The notes under the pieces: generated by a model
Told to the model about the DNA's origin: nothing
Databases searched by the model: none
The model's input: only the letters and a program-made list of their open reading frames with translations
Shown: positions 44,778 through 53,846 of the stretch, one piece after another
How the letters are laid out: every line of letters begins with the position of its first letter
How positions within the stretch are numbered: position 1 is the stretch's first letter
Assembly: GCA_017656255.1 (NCBI GenBank)
Contig: JACDOE010000001.1
Coordinates: forward strand, 747,205-811,204
Direction: 5' to 3'
DNA length: 64,000 nt
Origin: Bacillaceae bacterium
GTDB lineage: Bacteria > Bacillota > Bacilli > JACDOE01
Made by a program: the position numbers and the translations under genes

Positions 44778-46916
44778 CTATTCATCATCTACCTTATAGG
44801 CGCGGCTCAGATCAACGGTGTTCACACTGAACGGATATCTGATCCCTTTCACATTTTTTTGTTTCAGCAGATGTAAATCTCTTGTGTATAACGGGATATT
44901 GACCGTTTGGTCAATCAGATGCTGTTCCAGTGAATGTATTATTTTGATACGTTCGCTCATATCTATCTCTTCATACGCTTTCTGGAGCAGTTGATCATAC
45001 GACCTGTTTGTATAATGCGACCAGCCCATGGATGCCCCGGATTGGAACAATTCCAGATAGTTGAGCGGGTTATCATAATCGAACCCCCAGCCGGTAAGTC
45101 CCATATCAAAATTTCCTTCACGATACTGATTGTATAACTCCCTATTGGATACCGGGATCAAATCAACGGTAAAACCTCCCTGTTCAAGCCCGTTGATGAC
45201 GTGATCGACGATAATATTTGCATTCCCCACCAGAGAAGACTCACTGACCACCAGTTGTACATGGGGAAGTTCAGTGACACCCAGTTCCCTTTTGGCTTCG
45301 CTGATCAGTTTTCTGGCCTGTTCCACATCATAGTCCAGAAGCTTCGGCGGATTTTCCAGATGGTACGCTGTTTTTTCACCTTTCACTCCGAAAGGGATAT
45401 GTCCTTTCAACGGAACCGTCCCAAGTTTTTCCGCCAGTTCCGTCTGATTCATCAAATGCGCCACGGCACGGCGAAGTTTAGCATTGGAAAACAGGGTCGA
45501 TTCATGATTCAACAGGGTGTAAAACATGACAGGGCGGTTCACTTTCATATAATCCGAATGCTGGCGCAATGCCTGTTCATCATCCGGGTACAGGAAACCG
45601 GCCAGATCATACTGTTTCCGATCAAACGCCTGCAAGAACTCCTCCGTATTAACACCCAATTTAAGGGAAATGGTTTCCAGATAGACTTGCTCATGATTCC
45701 AGTAATGTTCATTTTTCTTTAGGTACACGGCTTCATGACCCATATAGTCAATGACGAAGGGACCGTTTTGTAACAGATCCTCCGGTGCAACCCAGTAGTT
45801 CTCTTCTTCCTCATCCACTTTTTGTTTTTCAGGATAAAAGGCAGGGTTGGTCACAAGAGAAAGGAATCCGGGATCCGGATGAGCCAGCGTTACCTTCAGC
45901 GTTTTTTCATCCGGTGTATCAATGCCGATATCATTCATAGAACCTTCACCGGATATATATTCATCCACACCTTCAATCATCTCGAAAAGATAACTGATAC
46001 CGGGATCATTGATCCCCTCAATCCAGCCGTACTTGAAATCACTTGCGGTCACAGGACTGCCATCGTTCCAGGCTGCATCTCTGAGATGGAAGGTATAAAC
46101 CCGGCCATTCTCTGAGACCTCAACTTTATTCGCCATTCCCGGTTCCGGCTGCCTGTCCTCTCCCAGCCTCATCAATCCTTCCATAATATGAAGCACCATA
46201 AATTCGCGGTAAGCATCATAAGCCTGCCGGGGGCCGATCGGAACATTTCGAAGACTGTAAATATACGATGGCCGTTCCATCCACATGGTCAGATTCCGGT
46301 CATCGGAAACATGTGAGTCCAGAAGGATATCCGAAATGGAGATGGTTCGGGTCTGCGGATCCCAGGAGACCTTTTTATCCAGGGATTCCGCCATGTAACG
46401 CATTGGTACATAAGTCGTATTTTGATAAAAAATCGAGAGCGGTACATCGGATGTTCCGTTGTTATACCTGCCTTCATGCTCTCCCGCATTATAGCGGACA
46501 CCATTGAAGACAAACCTGTAATTGACGGTCAGATTTGGAATGACCATCTTTTCCCCCGGCGCAAGATTCGGTAAAGATCCATCTCCCCGGAGAACAACAG
46601 GCTGATTTTCCGTATCCGTGATAAAAATGGTCCGGATGGCCGGATCCCAGTGTACTGCTTTTCCCAGAGATTCACTGACAAAGCGAAGTGGCACATAGGT
46701 GGTTCCTTTATGTATCAAAGCAAGAGGTACATATTTTTTACCATTGAAGTAAAACCCGTTTTCGCCACTGGTAACCTTGCCGTTGAGATTAAATGTCACA
46801 GGATGAAAGGTTACCTCAAGTCCGTTCTCGTCAGCTGATACAGCTGACAGCTGGACCGCGGAGAAAAACAGGGCCAGCGTCAATAAAAGCGCGATACTTT
46901 TTTTAAACATAGCCAA
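44778..46916 (-). CDS. Secreted fusion: two copper-amine-oxidase N-terminal-type domains plus peptide-binding (SBP_bac_5) domain
   Basis: A 712-residue protein. The start TTG at 46916 lies seven bases after AAGGAG. The signal peptide ends near SAVSA (about residue 27) with an AxA-type cleavage site and no lipobox cysteine. Two copper_amine_oxidN1-type domains follow: one with TTYVPLRFVSESLGKAVHWD, one with TTYVPMRYMAESLDKKVSWD. Residues about 215-710 form an OppA/DppA-type solute-binding domain (VSENGRVYTFHLRDAAWNDG, FDMGLTGWGFDYDNPLNYL). No ABC permease or ATPase gene is near. A peptide-binding protein not tethered as a lipoprotein is unusual in a Gram-positive cell. First gene of the cassette. 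Confidence 0.86.
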   Translation of the reverse strand: MAMFKKSIALLLTLALFFSAVQLSAVSADENGLEVTFHPVTFNLNGKVTSGENGFYFNGKKYVPLALIHKGTTYVPLRFVSESLGKAVHWDPAIRTIFITDTENQPVVLRGDGSLPNLAPGEKMVIPNLTVNYRFVFNGVRYNAGEHEGRYNNGTSDVPLSIFYQNTTYVPMRYMAESLDKKVSWDPQTRTISISDILLDSHVSDDRNLTMWMERPSYIYSLRNVPIGPRQAYDAYREFMVLHIMEGLMRLGEDRQPEPGMANKVEVSENGRVYTFHLRDAAWNDGSPVTASDFKYGWIEGINDPGISYLFEMIEGVDEYISGEGSMNDIGIDTPDEKTLKVTLAHPDPGFLSLVTNPAFYPEKQKVDEEEENYWVAPEDLLQNGPFVIDYMGHEAVYLKKNEHYWNHEQVYLETISLKLGVNTEEFLQAFDRKQYDLAGFLYPDDEQALRQHSDYMKVNRPVMFYTLLNHESTLFSNAKLRRAVAHLMNQTELAEKLGTVPLKGHIPFGVKGEKTAYHLENPPKLLDYDVEQARKLISEAKRELGVTELPHVQLVVSESSLVGNANIIVDHVINGLEQGGFTVDLIPVSNRELYNQYREGNFDMGLTGWGFDYDNPLNYLELFQSGASMGWSHYTNRSYDQLLQKAYEEIDMSERIKIIHSLEQHLIDQTVNIPLYTRDLHLLKQKNVKGIRYPFSVNTVDLSRAYKVDDE

Positions 46917-47022
46917 ATCGAAACTCCTTCCCTTAAACATAAAAACGCCACAGGAAAAAATCGCCTGTTGTTAATTTTCGACAAAGATTGTCAATCTCCT
47001 TTTACTTTTTTGTAAAATAAAG

Positions 47023-47058
47023 AAAACGGGAACCTTTTATTGTAAAAGGCTCCCGTTT
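47023..47058 (-). terminator. Terminator after rpmF
   Basis: A stem pairs AAACGGGA-CCTTTTA with TAAAAGG-TCCCGTTT, followed on the minus strand by a TTTTCTTTATTTT run, 17 bases past the rpmF stop. It separates rpmF from the secreted cassette. Confidence 0.88.
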
Positions 47059-47074
47059 CGGTCCTGCCACATTT

Positions 47075-47248
47075 TTATTTTTCAACGACTTCTTCACCTT
47101 TATAGTAACCACACTCTTTACATACGCGATGTGCCAGTTTCATTTCTCCGCAGTTGGGGCACTTGATCATACCCGGCACCTGCAGTTTAAAATGAGTACG
47201 TCTTTTTCTCTTTCTTGTTTTGGATGTTCTCCGAAAAGGTACTGCCAT
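47075..47248 (-). CDS. rpmF: 50S ribosomal protein L32 (zinc-binding form)
   Basis: The 57-residue protein begins [20 protein letters not shown] and has a four-cysteine zinc ribbon ([17 protein letters not shown]). The C+ form with all four cysteines indicates a zinc-requiring paralogue. ATG at 47248 after AAAGGGGGTGG; three further upstream codons are not part of L32. It follows yceD, the usual pair. Confidence 0.97.
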   Translation of the reverse strand: MAVPFRRTSKTRKRKRRTHFKLQVPGMIKCPNCGEMKLAHRVCKECGYYKGEEVVEK

Positions 47249-47287
47249 TCCTTCCACCCCCTTTAAGGAAAAATCATTTCTCCCGAT

Positions 47288-47815
47288 TTATGACGACTGT
47301 CCATCCTCGTCTTTTTCAAAAAACTTGGCGAGGTCGGCCAGACGGGGATCAATTGTTTCAACCTTACACTCACAGCTTGATTCATTCAGATCCGTTCCAC
47401 AGTTCGGGCACAGCCCTTTGCAATCCCGATCACAGAGAGGCACCGGATCCAGATTTAATAAAACTTCCTCGACCACGTAAGGAAGCAGATCGATTTCTTC
47501 TCCCACTTCATACACGTCGCTTTCATCTTCCAATTCGATGTCCGTCTGTTCTTCCACAAAAGCGGCCTGAAACGGCAGCGAAATCGGATGCGAGAATTTC
47601 TTCAGGCAGCGGGAACATGACAGGGTCAACTCTCCTGTAATTTGGCCCTCTACCATGATCAGCCCGGCAAGCGTATAGGCTTTACCCGAAAATGTCAGAG
47701 GAGAAGATTCGGCGACATCGGGATGTTTTTTAAAAGCATCCCCGACATCGAGCGTTTCCTCAACCGGAAGATTCTCATCCGGTTGCTGCTTCAATTCTTT
47801 AATTGAGATTGGCAT
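47288..47815 (-). CDS. YceD family (DUF177) rRNA-accumulation protein
   Basis: The 175-residue protein belongs to DUF177: a CxxC pair in LSCSRCLKKF (about 75-84), and a C-terminal cysteine cluster CDRDCKGLCPNCGTDLN plus CEC. YceD supports 23S rRNA accumulation in E. coli and plants. It precedes rpmF by 39 bases and starts from a strong promoter whose -35 overlaps that of the divergent ylbM gene. Confidence 0.93.
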   Translation of the reverse strand: MPISIKELKQQPDENLPVEETLDVGDAFKKHPDVAESSPLTFSGKAYTLAGLIMVEGQITGELTLSCSRCLKKFSHPISLPFQAAFVEEQTDIELEDESDVYEVGEEIDLLPYVVEEVLLNLDPVPLCDRDCKGLCPNCGTDLNESSCECKVETIDPRLADLAKFFEKDEDGQSS

Positions 47816-47844
47816 GTGAGATTCACCTCAAAACAACAAGTGTA

Positions 47845-47896
47845 ATTATAAGCTTTCATACCAGCGTTTGTCAACAATTCTACGGATTGTTATAAT
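47845..47896. promoter_or_regulatory. Divergent promoters with overlapping -35 boxes (yceD and ylbM)
   Basis: Plus strand: TTGTCA (47868-47873), 17-base spacer, TATAAT (47891-47896) for ylbM. Minus strand: TTGACA (47869-47874), 18-base spacer, TATAAT (47845-47850) for yceD-rpmF. The two -35 hexamers share five bases, so RNA polymerase should not occupy both at once. Confidence 0.85.
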
Positions 47897-47923
47897 AACT
47901 TCACGTGTAAAGGAGTGTTTCAA

Positions 47924-49147
47924 TTGGGAACTGTCGGTTTAATCGTCGAATATAACCCGCTTCATAATGGACATCACTATCACTTTGAACAGGCCAAAAA
48001 AGTGACCGGAGCCGATACCGCTGTCGCCGTGATGAGCGGCCATTTTTTGCAGCGGGGGGAACCGGCCCTTGTCAACAAATGGGCGCGGGCCGAAATGGCG
48101 CTCAGCATGGGAATTGACCTGGTGGTGGAACTCCCCTTTGCCTATGCGACCCAGAACGCCGAAATGTTTGCCTTCGGCGCAGTATCCATTCTCGATGAAC
48201 TGGGGATTGTGGATTCCCTCTGCTTCGGAAGTGAAAGCGGTAACCTGGAATGGATGATGACACTTGCCTCTCTGCTGGAAGAGGAACCGGCCCCGTTTAC
48301 ACAGGAGATCCAAAAGCAACTGCGTCAGGGACTGCCGTATCCCCGAGCCTATGCCGATGCCGCACAAGTGCTGATGCGTGAGCACGGTTTTGAAGATATT
48401 CCCGTTAATCAACCCAACAACATTCTCGGACTTAATTATCTGCTTTCATTAAAAAGGCGAAATAGCACGATTCAGCCCTATACCATCGAACGCAAAAAAG
48501 CGGGTTACCACCAGCGCGACATAACCGATGCCCGAATCGCCAGTGCCACAGCCATCCGATCACGCTTAATGGAGAAGCAGGACCTGGCTGCGATCAGAGA
48601 CTATGTCCCCCCTGCTACCTATGATATTTTACAGAGAGAGATAAAAGAAAAAAGAGGACCGGTTCACTGGGACAACTTTTATCGCCTGATCCTCTCGCGC
48701 ATCATCCAATCTCAGGTTGATGATCTGAAAAACCTGCACGAAATGACGGAAGGACTGGAATACCGGTTTAAGCAATTTGTGTTAACATCCGAATCGGTCG
48801 ATGAACTGCTGAACAGGGTAAAAAGCAAGCGTTATACCTGGAACCGGCTGCAGCGGATCCTGATTTCCGTACTTTTTCAGCTTGAGAAACAGGACTATCA
48901 GCAGTTACAGGTCAAACAGGGTCCGCCCTATGTCCGGGTTCTCGGATTTAATGAGAAGGGACAGGCTCTGCTTAAAAAGGTACGAAAAACCTGCCGGCTG
49001 CCCATTATCACCAACATCTCAAGGGAGCAACCCCCGATGCTGGAACTGGACGTTAAAGCCGGTGCCATGTACGCTCTGGGATATCCCGGTCCCGTCAGGC
49101 AGGAAGAATTGCGCAGAGAATATGTACAGACGCCGGTACGAATATAA
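47924..49147 (+). CDS. tmcAL: tRNA(Met) cytidine acetate ligase (TmcAL, YlbM)
   Basis: TmcAL forms N4-acetylcytidine at the wobble position of elongator tRNA-Met from acetate and ATP. The 407-residue protein has the nucleotidyltransferase signature GLIVEYNPLHNGHHYH (HxGH type, about 4-19), GHFLQRGEPALVNKWARAEMAL and SATAIRSRL. The start is TTG at 47924, eight bases after AAAGGAG; an in-frame GTG at 47915 overlaps that site. It converges with ylbL, leaving two bases between stop codons. Confidence 0.94.
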   Translation: MGTVGLIVEYNPLHNGHHYHFEQAKKVTGADTAVAVMSGHFLQRGEPALVNKWARAEMALSMGIDLVVELPFAYATQNAEMFAFGAVSILDELGIVDSLCFGSESGNLEWMMTLASLLEEEPAPFTQEIQKQLRQGLPYPRAYADAAQVLMREHGFEDIPVNQPNNILGLNYLLSLKRRNSTIQPYTIERKKAGYHQRDITDARIASATAIRSRLMEKQDLAAIRDYVPPATYDILQREIKEKRGPVHWDNFYRLILSRIIQSQVDDLKNLHEMTEGLEYRFKQFVLTSESVDELLNRVKSKRYTWNRLQRILISVLFQLEKQDYQQLQVKQGPPYVRVLGFNEKGQALLKKVRKTCRLPIITNISREQPPMLELDVKAGAMYALGYPGPVRQEELRREYVQTPVRI

Positions 49148-49149
49148 AT

Positions 49150-50229
49150 CTATTTTTCCTCAAGTCGCTTTAAATAATGAATGGCGTCATCGATGGTTTT
49201 GACCGGTACGATTTTCATATCAGTTTTAATATCTTCAGCGGTTTCAACGGCCAGTTCATAATTTGATTTTTCGCCAAAATGACTCACATCGGGCGCGAGG
49301 AAAATTTCTGCTCCTTCCCGATGGGCTGCTACAATTTTGTGTTCAATGCCGCCGATCGGCCCAACAGAACCATCTTCCTGAATCGTACCGGTTCCGGCGA
49401 TCTGATAACCCCGGGTCAGGTCATCCCGGGTCAACTGGTTCAGAATCTCAAGCGTAAACATCATACCTGCCGACGGACCACCGATCTGACGGGTATCGAT
49501 CTCCACGTCCCTCGGCAGATTGACAATCCGATCGGTTACCGGATAAATGCCGATTCCGGCACGGGGCGGGTCTGTTGGTACCATGTCACCTTCTTCGTTC
49601 ATTTCTTTTAAATGAGCCAGTCGAATTTGCTCGCTCATCTTCTGGCCGTCTCTGATAAAGGTAAGCGTCATGTCATCGCCGACTTTTTTGTCGGACGTAT
49701 AATCCAGCAGATCCTCACTCGTTTTAATCTCATGACCATCCACAGCGATGATCACATCCCCGATCTGAAGCTTTTCCGCACCCGGCATTCCGGGGACCAC
49801 CATCATCACCTGTGCCCCCCTGTTTTCTACGTGAACGTTATACCCTGCTTTTCGAAATGCGACCAGCATCGCCGTCTCCTGTGATGAACTCATCACCTCG
49901 AGTTGTCTTCTGGAATACTGCTCATCCGTTTCATGCGGACTATGTATGCGGGTTTTGGGAACAACCTCCACATAGGGCATTACTGCCGCATACAGATAAG
50001 AACCCAGATTCCCGGGACCCAGCCGGATGGTCGTCAGCATAAAATTTCCCTTTTCCGTGCGGTATCCGTCTTCCACTTCTATGATCGGCTCCAGGGTTAC
50101 GGCTGAACCCGGAGAGGTAATGTAAAAGGGAAGTGGAAAAAACAGGGATAGTGAAACAAGCGCAGTAAACACCAGTAAAAACCACTGTCTTCTCGTAGGG
50201 AATTTGAGTCGATGATTACGGTTACGCAT
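49150..50229 (-). CDS. PDZ/Lon-like secreted serine protease (YlbL)
   Basis: A 359-residue membrane-anchored protein: N-terminal transmembrane segment (about 14-34), PDZ domain (about 125-205, GAEKLQIGDVIIAVDG), and a Lon-S16 proteolytic domain with catalytic serine in GGPSAGMMFTLE and lysine in GIEHKIVAAHREGA. The start at ATG 50229 has AAAGGAG seven bases upstream; a frame extending 41 codons further lies inside the patatin gene. It overlaps that gene by eight bases. In B. subtilis YlbL is linked to DNA-damage checkpoint recovery. Confidence 0.94.
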   Translation of the reverse strand: MRNRNHRLKFPTRRQWFLLVFTALVSLSLFFPLPFYITSPGSAVTLEPIIEVEDGYRTEKGNFMLTTIRLGPGNLGSYLYAAVMPYVEVVPKTRIHSPHETDEQYSRRQLEVMSSSQETAMLVAFRKAGYNVHVENRGAQVMMVVPGMPGAEKLQIGDVIIAVDGHEIKTSEDLLDYTSDKKVGDDMTLTFIRDGQKMSEQIRLAHLKEMNEEGDMVPTDPPRAGIGIYPVTDRIVNLPRDVEIDTRQIGGPSAGMMFTLEILNQLTRDDLTRGYQIAGTGTIQEDGSVGPIGGIEHKIVAAHREGAEIFLAPDVSHFGEKSNYELAVETAEDIKTDMKIVPVKTIDDAIHYLKRLEEK

Positions 50230-51025
50230 TCCTGTCTCCTTTCTCAGCCTGTTCAAATTGACGGATATGTTCCTTGATCTGGTCGATGACGCTTTCAGCG
50301 GCACGTTCTCCCTCATCGATGATTTTGTCCAGGTTGGTATAAGAGGTCGCACTGTAGTTACCGACGTCCGGTCGAATCATCACATCAGCATCAGCAACGC
50401 GGTGCCGAAAAATTTCCTGTTCCATCACGTCGATGGTCTGGGCAATCACATCAAAAATGGTGGATATTTTAAAGGTGGCCGTATTCATGGCGACATCAAC
50501 CGCCAGTACAATATCAGCACCCATATCCTTGACCACAGAAATCGGCACACGGTCGATCACACCGCCGTCCACCAGAAGCCTGCCGTCTATCCGTTCCGGT
50601 ACAAATATCCCTGGAATGGAGATGCTTGCCCTGACGGCATCCGCGATCGGTCCCCTTCGAAATACGACCCGTTCCCGTGACTCGATATCCGTCGCCACCA
50701 CGGCAAACGGAATGTCCAGATCTTCTATATTTTTTCCCCGAGTCAGCATGCGAATCATGTCCTTTATTTTGTTTCCGTTTATAAATCCCATTCCCGGCAC
50801 GGTGACGTCCATCCAGTGTTTCCGCTTAAGATTCAGCGCCAGTTTTTCCAGCATATCAGGATCCAGGCCGCAAGCATAAAAAGCTCCGATCAGACTTCCC
50901 ATGCTGCTTCCCGCCATCATATGAACCGGTATCTGATGTCTCTCCAGTACTTTTAATACACCGATATGTGCCAGCCCTCTCGCTCCTCCTGATCCAAGGG
51001 CGAGTCCGACTCTGGGTCCGGTCAT
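50222..51025 (-). CDS. Patatin-like phospholipase (YlbK/RssA type)
   Basis: The 267-residue protein has the oxyanion-hole GSGGARGLAHIGVL near the N terminus, nucleophile serine in GSSMGS (about 40-45), and the dyad aspartate in DGGVIDRVP (about 163-171), the full Ser-Asp set of patatin lipases. No signal peptide. The ATG at 51025 has GGAG eight bases upstream. It is coupled to ylbL by an overlap and faces ylbJ divergently. Confidence 0.93.
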   Translation of the reverse strand: MTGPRVGLALGSGGARGLAHIGVLKVLERHQIPVHMMAGSSMGSLIGAFYACGLDPDMLEKLALNLKRKHWMDVTVPGMGFINGNKIKDMIRMLTRGKNIEDLDIPFAVVATDIESRERVVFRRGPIADAVRASISIPGIFVPERIDGRLLVDGGVIDRVPISVVKDMGADIVLAVDVAMNTATFKISTIFDVIAQTIDVMEQEIFRHRVADADVMIRPDVGNYSATSYTNLDKIIDEGERAAESVIDQIKEHIRQFEQAEKGDRNA

Positions 51026-51185
51026 GTTCCTCACTCCTTACCCGGTCAGTTACCTGTATGTGTTTTATATATTTATCGACACGGCTGCTCATGCCTGTTC
51101 GTACACTTTTTTCAGACAGCCTGGTCTAAATCGGGACAACACCACGTATGATGATAGAGATACGAGCAGATCTGGAGGTTTTTCC

Positions 51186-52411
51186 ATGTCACAAAAGTCT
51201 TATCTGTTAACTTTATTTCTGGGTAGTTTATCCTTATTTCTTGTCATCACCATCGTTATTTTTCCGGAAGAAGCTTTTGATTCGGCCCTCCGCGGACTTA
51301 AAATATGGTGGGATGTTGTATTTCCTGCCCTGCTTCCTTTTTTCATTACGTCTGAAATCCTGTTGGGGTTCGGTGTGGTGCATTTTCTGGGCGTGCTTCT
51401 CGAACCTTTTATGCGTCCCGTGTTCAATGTCCCGGGATCCGGCGCTTTTGTGATGGCCATGGGCCTTGCCTCCGGATACCCGATCGGAGCCAAATTGACG
51501 GCTCGCCTGCGTGAACAGGAACTCATTTCCCGATCGGAAGGGGAACGGCTGGTATCCTTCACCAATACAGCAGATCCCCTTTTTATGTTCGGGGCCGTCG
51601 CCGTCGGTTTTTTTCACAATGTATCCCTGGGGGTGACCTTCGCCATCGCCCATTATACATCCAGTTTTACGGTCGGGCTTGTGATGCGGTTTCACGAAAG
51701 GCAGGGAAAAAAGACGCAGATGAACACACACCATCAGCGTCTTCCACTCCTGGTTCGCGCCTTTCATGCCATGCACCGCGCACGGTTGAAAGACGGCCGT
51801 TCCTTTGGACAATTAATCGGAGATGCTGTGATGTCATCGGTTAATACGCTTTTAATGGTCGGTGGTTTCATCATTATTTTCTCAGTGATTATTAATGTGT
51901 TAAATATTGTCGGGATTACGGCATTTCTGGCCTCCGCCATCTCGATTATTTTCATACCTTTTGCCATCCCGGCAGAACTTGCCCAGTCCGTGATCTCAGG
52001 TTTTTTTGAAATTACACTGGGTGCGCGGGATGCCAGTGAGACAGCCGCTTCCATCCCGATGGTGCACAAAATAGCGGTTACCAGCGCGATCATCGCCTGG
52101 AGCGGGATGTCCGTCCACGCCCAGGTCGCCAGTATACTGAGCAGCACGGATATCCGTTATAAACCTTACCTGTTCGCCCGTGTCCTCCATGCCGTCCTGG
52201 CCGGATTCATCACGTATCTCATCTGGGAACCGGTTCACAAATATCTGGTCTCCCATGACATCGATGTGTTTTATCAACAGGTTCCCTCTTTCGGGATGAT
52301 TGAGATGTGGGACCGTTTCAGCTTCCTCGGCCTCCGTGCGCTGTTACTGTTATTATTTATCGGCGTTTGTTCTATTTTAATCTACGGTGCTGGAAGATTG
52401 GCCAGAAAGAT

Positions 52412-52427
<16 letters not shown>
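51186..52427 (+). CDS. ylbJ: Sporulation integral membrane protein YlbJ
   Basis: The 413-residue protein has about eight to ten hydrophobic segments, with VVFPALLPFFITSEILLGFG near the N terminus and GLASGYPIGAKLTARLREQE, features of the YlbJ/nucleoside-recognition-gate family. YlbJ is a SigE-controlled protein needed for spore cortex formation in Bacillus. The start at ATG 51186 follows GGAGG; 54 further codons are open upstream but overlap the patatin promoter region and are not family-like. It converges with coaD. Confidence 0.93.
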
Positions 52428-52923
<496 letters not shown>

Positions 52924-52957
52924 CTATTTTTCATGAATGAAAAGAATATCTGTATAT

Positions 52958-53512
52958 CTATTCAGATAGAATATAAAAACTGATACTGGTATAACGGTAA
53001 TTTAATGTTTTATGCTTTTCCAGATTTCCGACTCTGTCCGGCAATGTGACAGCGGCATCATGTTCGGCAATCACAGTACCGTCTTCCTTCAGAAGACCGT
53101 GATCCGATATGAAATTCAGCTGTGCTTCAATCTTTTGTTCGGCATAAGGCGGATCCAGAAAAATAAGATCGAAGGCCAGTTCCCTTTTACGTAATGCACG
53201 CAGGGCACGGTCGGCATCATTAACATAAACTTCAGATTTATCCATCAAGCCGGTGGCCTTCAAATTTTTCTTCACAATATCGGCCGCTTTTCGATCTGCG
53301 TCAACAAATAAGGCATGGTCCATGCCCCGGCTGAGGGCTTCAATTCCCAGACTTCCCGTTCCGGCATACAGATCCAGCACGCGTCCGCCCTCAAAAAAGG
53401 GGCCGATCACGTTAAAAACGGCTTCCTTCACTTTATCAGAAGTAGGCCTGGTCGACATGCCTGGAACAGAATCCAGGCGCATCCCTTTTTTGTCACCTGC
53501 TATAATTCGCAC
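52958..53512 (-). CDS. rsmD: 16S rRNA (guanine966-N2)-methyltransferase RsmD
   Basis: The 184-residue Rossmann methyltransferase has RIIAGDKKGMRL at the N terminus, SAM-binding LDLYAGTGSLGIEALSRG (about 45-62) and the catalytic DPPY motif (IFLDPPYAEQ). GTG start after AAGGTGA. Equivalent to ylbH of B. subtilis. The region upstream holds a plus-strand RNA unit. Confidence 0.96.
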   Translation of the reverse strand: MRIIAGDKKGMRLDSVPGMSTRPTSDKVKEAVFNVIGPFFEGGRVLDLYAGTGSLGIEALSRGMDHALFVDADRKAADIVKKNLKATGLMDKSEVYVNDADRALRALRKRELAFDLIFLDPPYAEQKIEAQLNFISDHGLLKEDGTVIAEHDAAVTLPDRVGNLEKHKTLNYRYTSISFYILSE

Positions 53513-53578
53513 AGAGGATCACCTTGTGAAAATATTTTGAATATCCAAGCCTATTACATAGTAACACAAACGAAGGGG

Positions 53579-53653
53579 ATGGTAAACTTGCGCAAAAAAC
53601 GAAAAAAATTAATTGAAAGATGTATATTTTGTGATGGGACGGGACATGAATAA
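53579..53653 (+). CDS. 24-residue CxxC microprotein (candidate)
   Basis: A short plus-strand ORF at the 5' part of the sRNA locus: MVNLRKKRKKLIERC then IFCDGTGHE. The basic N-terminal half and the CxxCxGTG motif, like one DnaJ zinc-knuckle repeat, do not look random. The start may be ATG 53579, with GGGG directly before it, or TTG 53588, nine bases after GGGG. It could be a small zinc-binding peptide or simply chance coding in an RNA gene. Confidence 0.35.
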   Translation: MVNLRKKRKKLIERCIFCDGTGHE

Positions 53654-53774
53654 TAGTAGCAGCACCCCATAAGGTGCTGTGGACAACCGCGGAGAAGACT
53701 TACGTTTCCCCATAAGCTCTTCCTCCGGTTTCTCCTCTCCCATTTTTGTGTGAGTCTGTTTCGACAGGCTCACG

Positions 53775-53803
53775 CCGCAGGGAAAAAACCCTGCGGTTTT
53801 TTT
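53775..53803 (+). terminator. Terminator of the rsmD-recG intergenic RNA
   Basis: CCGCAGGG-AAAAAA-CCCTGCGG followed by seven T on the plus strand. On the minus strand the stem has no T run after it, so it serves only the plus-strand transcript. Confidence 0.9.
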
Positions 53804-53846
53804 ATGTTTTTTGTCGGTTTCTGCGATAACCCGGGAAATAGTCACG

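Larger units (their letters stand above)
53570..53803 (+). ncRNA. CsfG-like sporulation small RNA (candidate)
   Basis: The gap between rsmD and recG, both minus-strand genes, ends in a strong plus-strand terminator, so a plus-strand transcript must exist. From about 53660 the RNA shows three hairpins: CAGCACC/GGTGCTG (53660-53679); a longer bulged stem GGAGAAGACTT with AAG-TCTT-CTCC (53691-53726) with loop UUUCCCC; and GTGAG-CTGT/ACAG-CTCAC with a UUCG loop (53750-53773). Between the last two lies a single-stranded C-rich UUUCUCCUCUCCC. CsfG, a SigF/SigG-controlled sRNA of spore formers, lies next to rsmD (ylbH) in B. subtilis and is about 200 bases long; location and C-rich features match. 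The 5' end (about 53570) and the CATAGTA/TGAATA promoter (53538-53563) are tentative. Confidence 0.55.
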
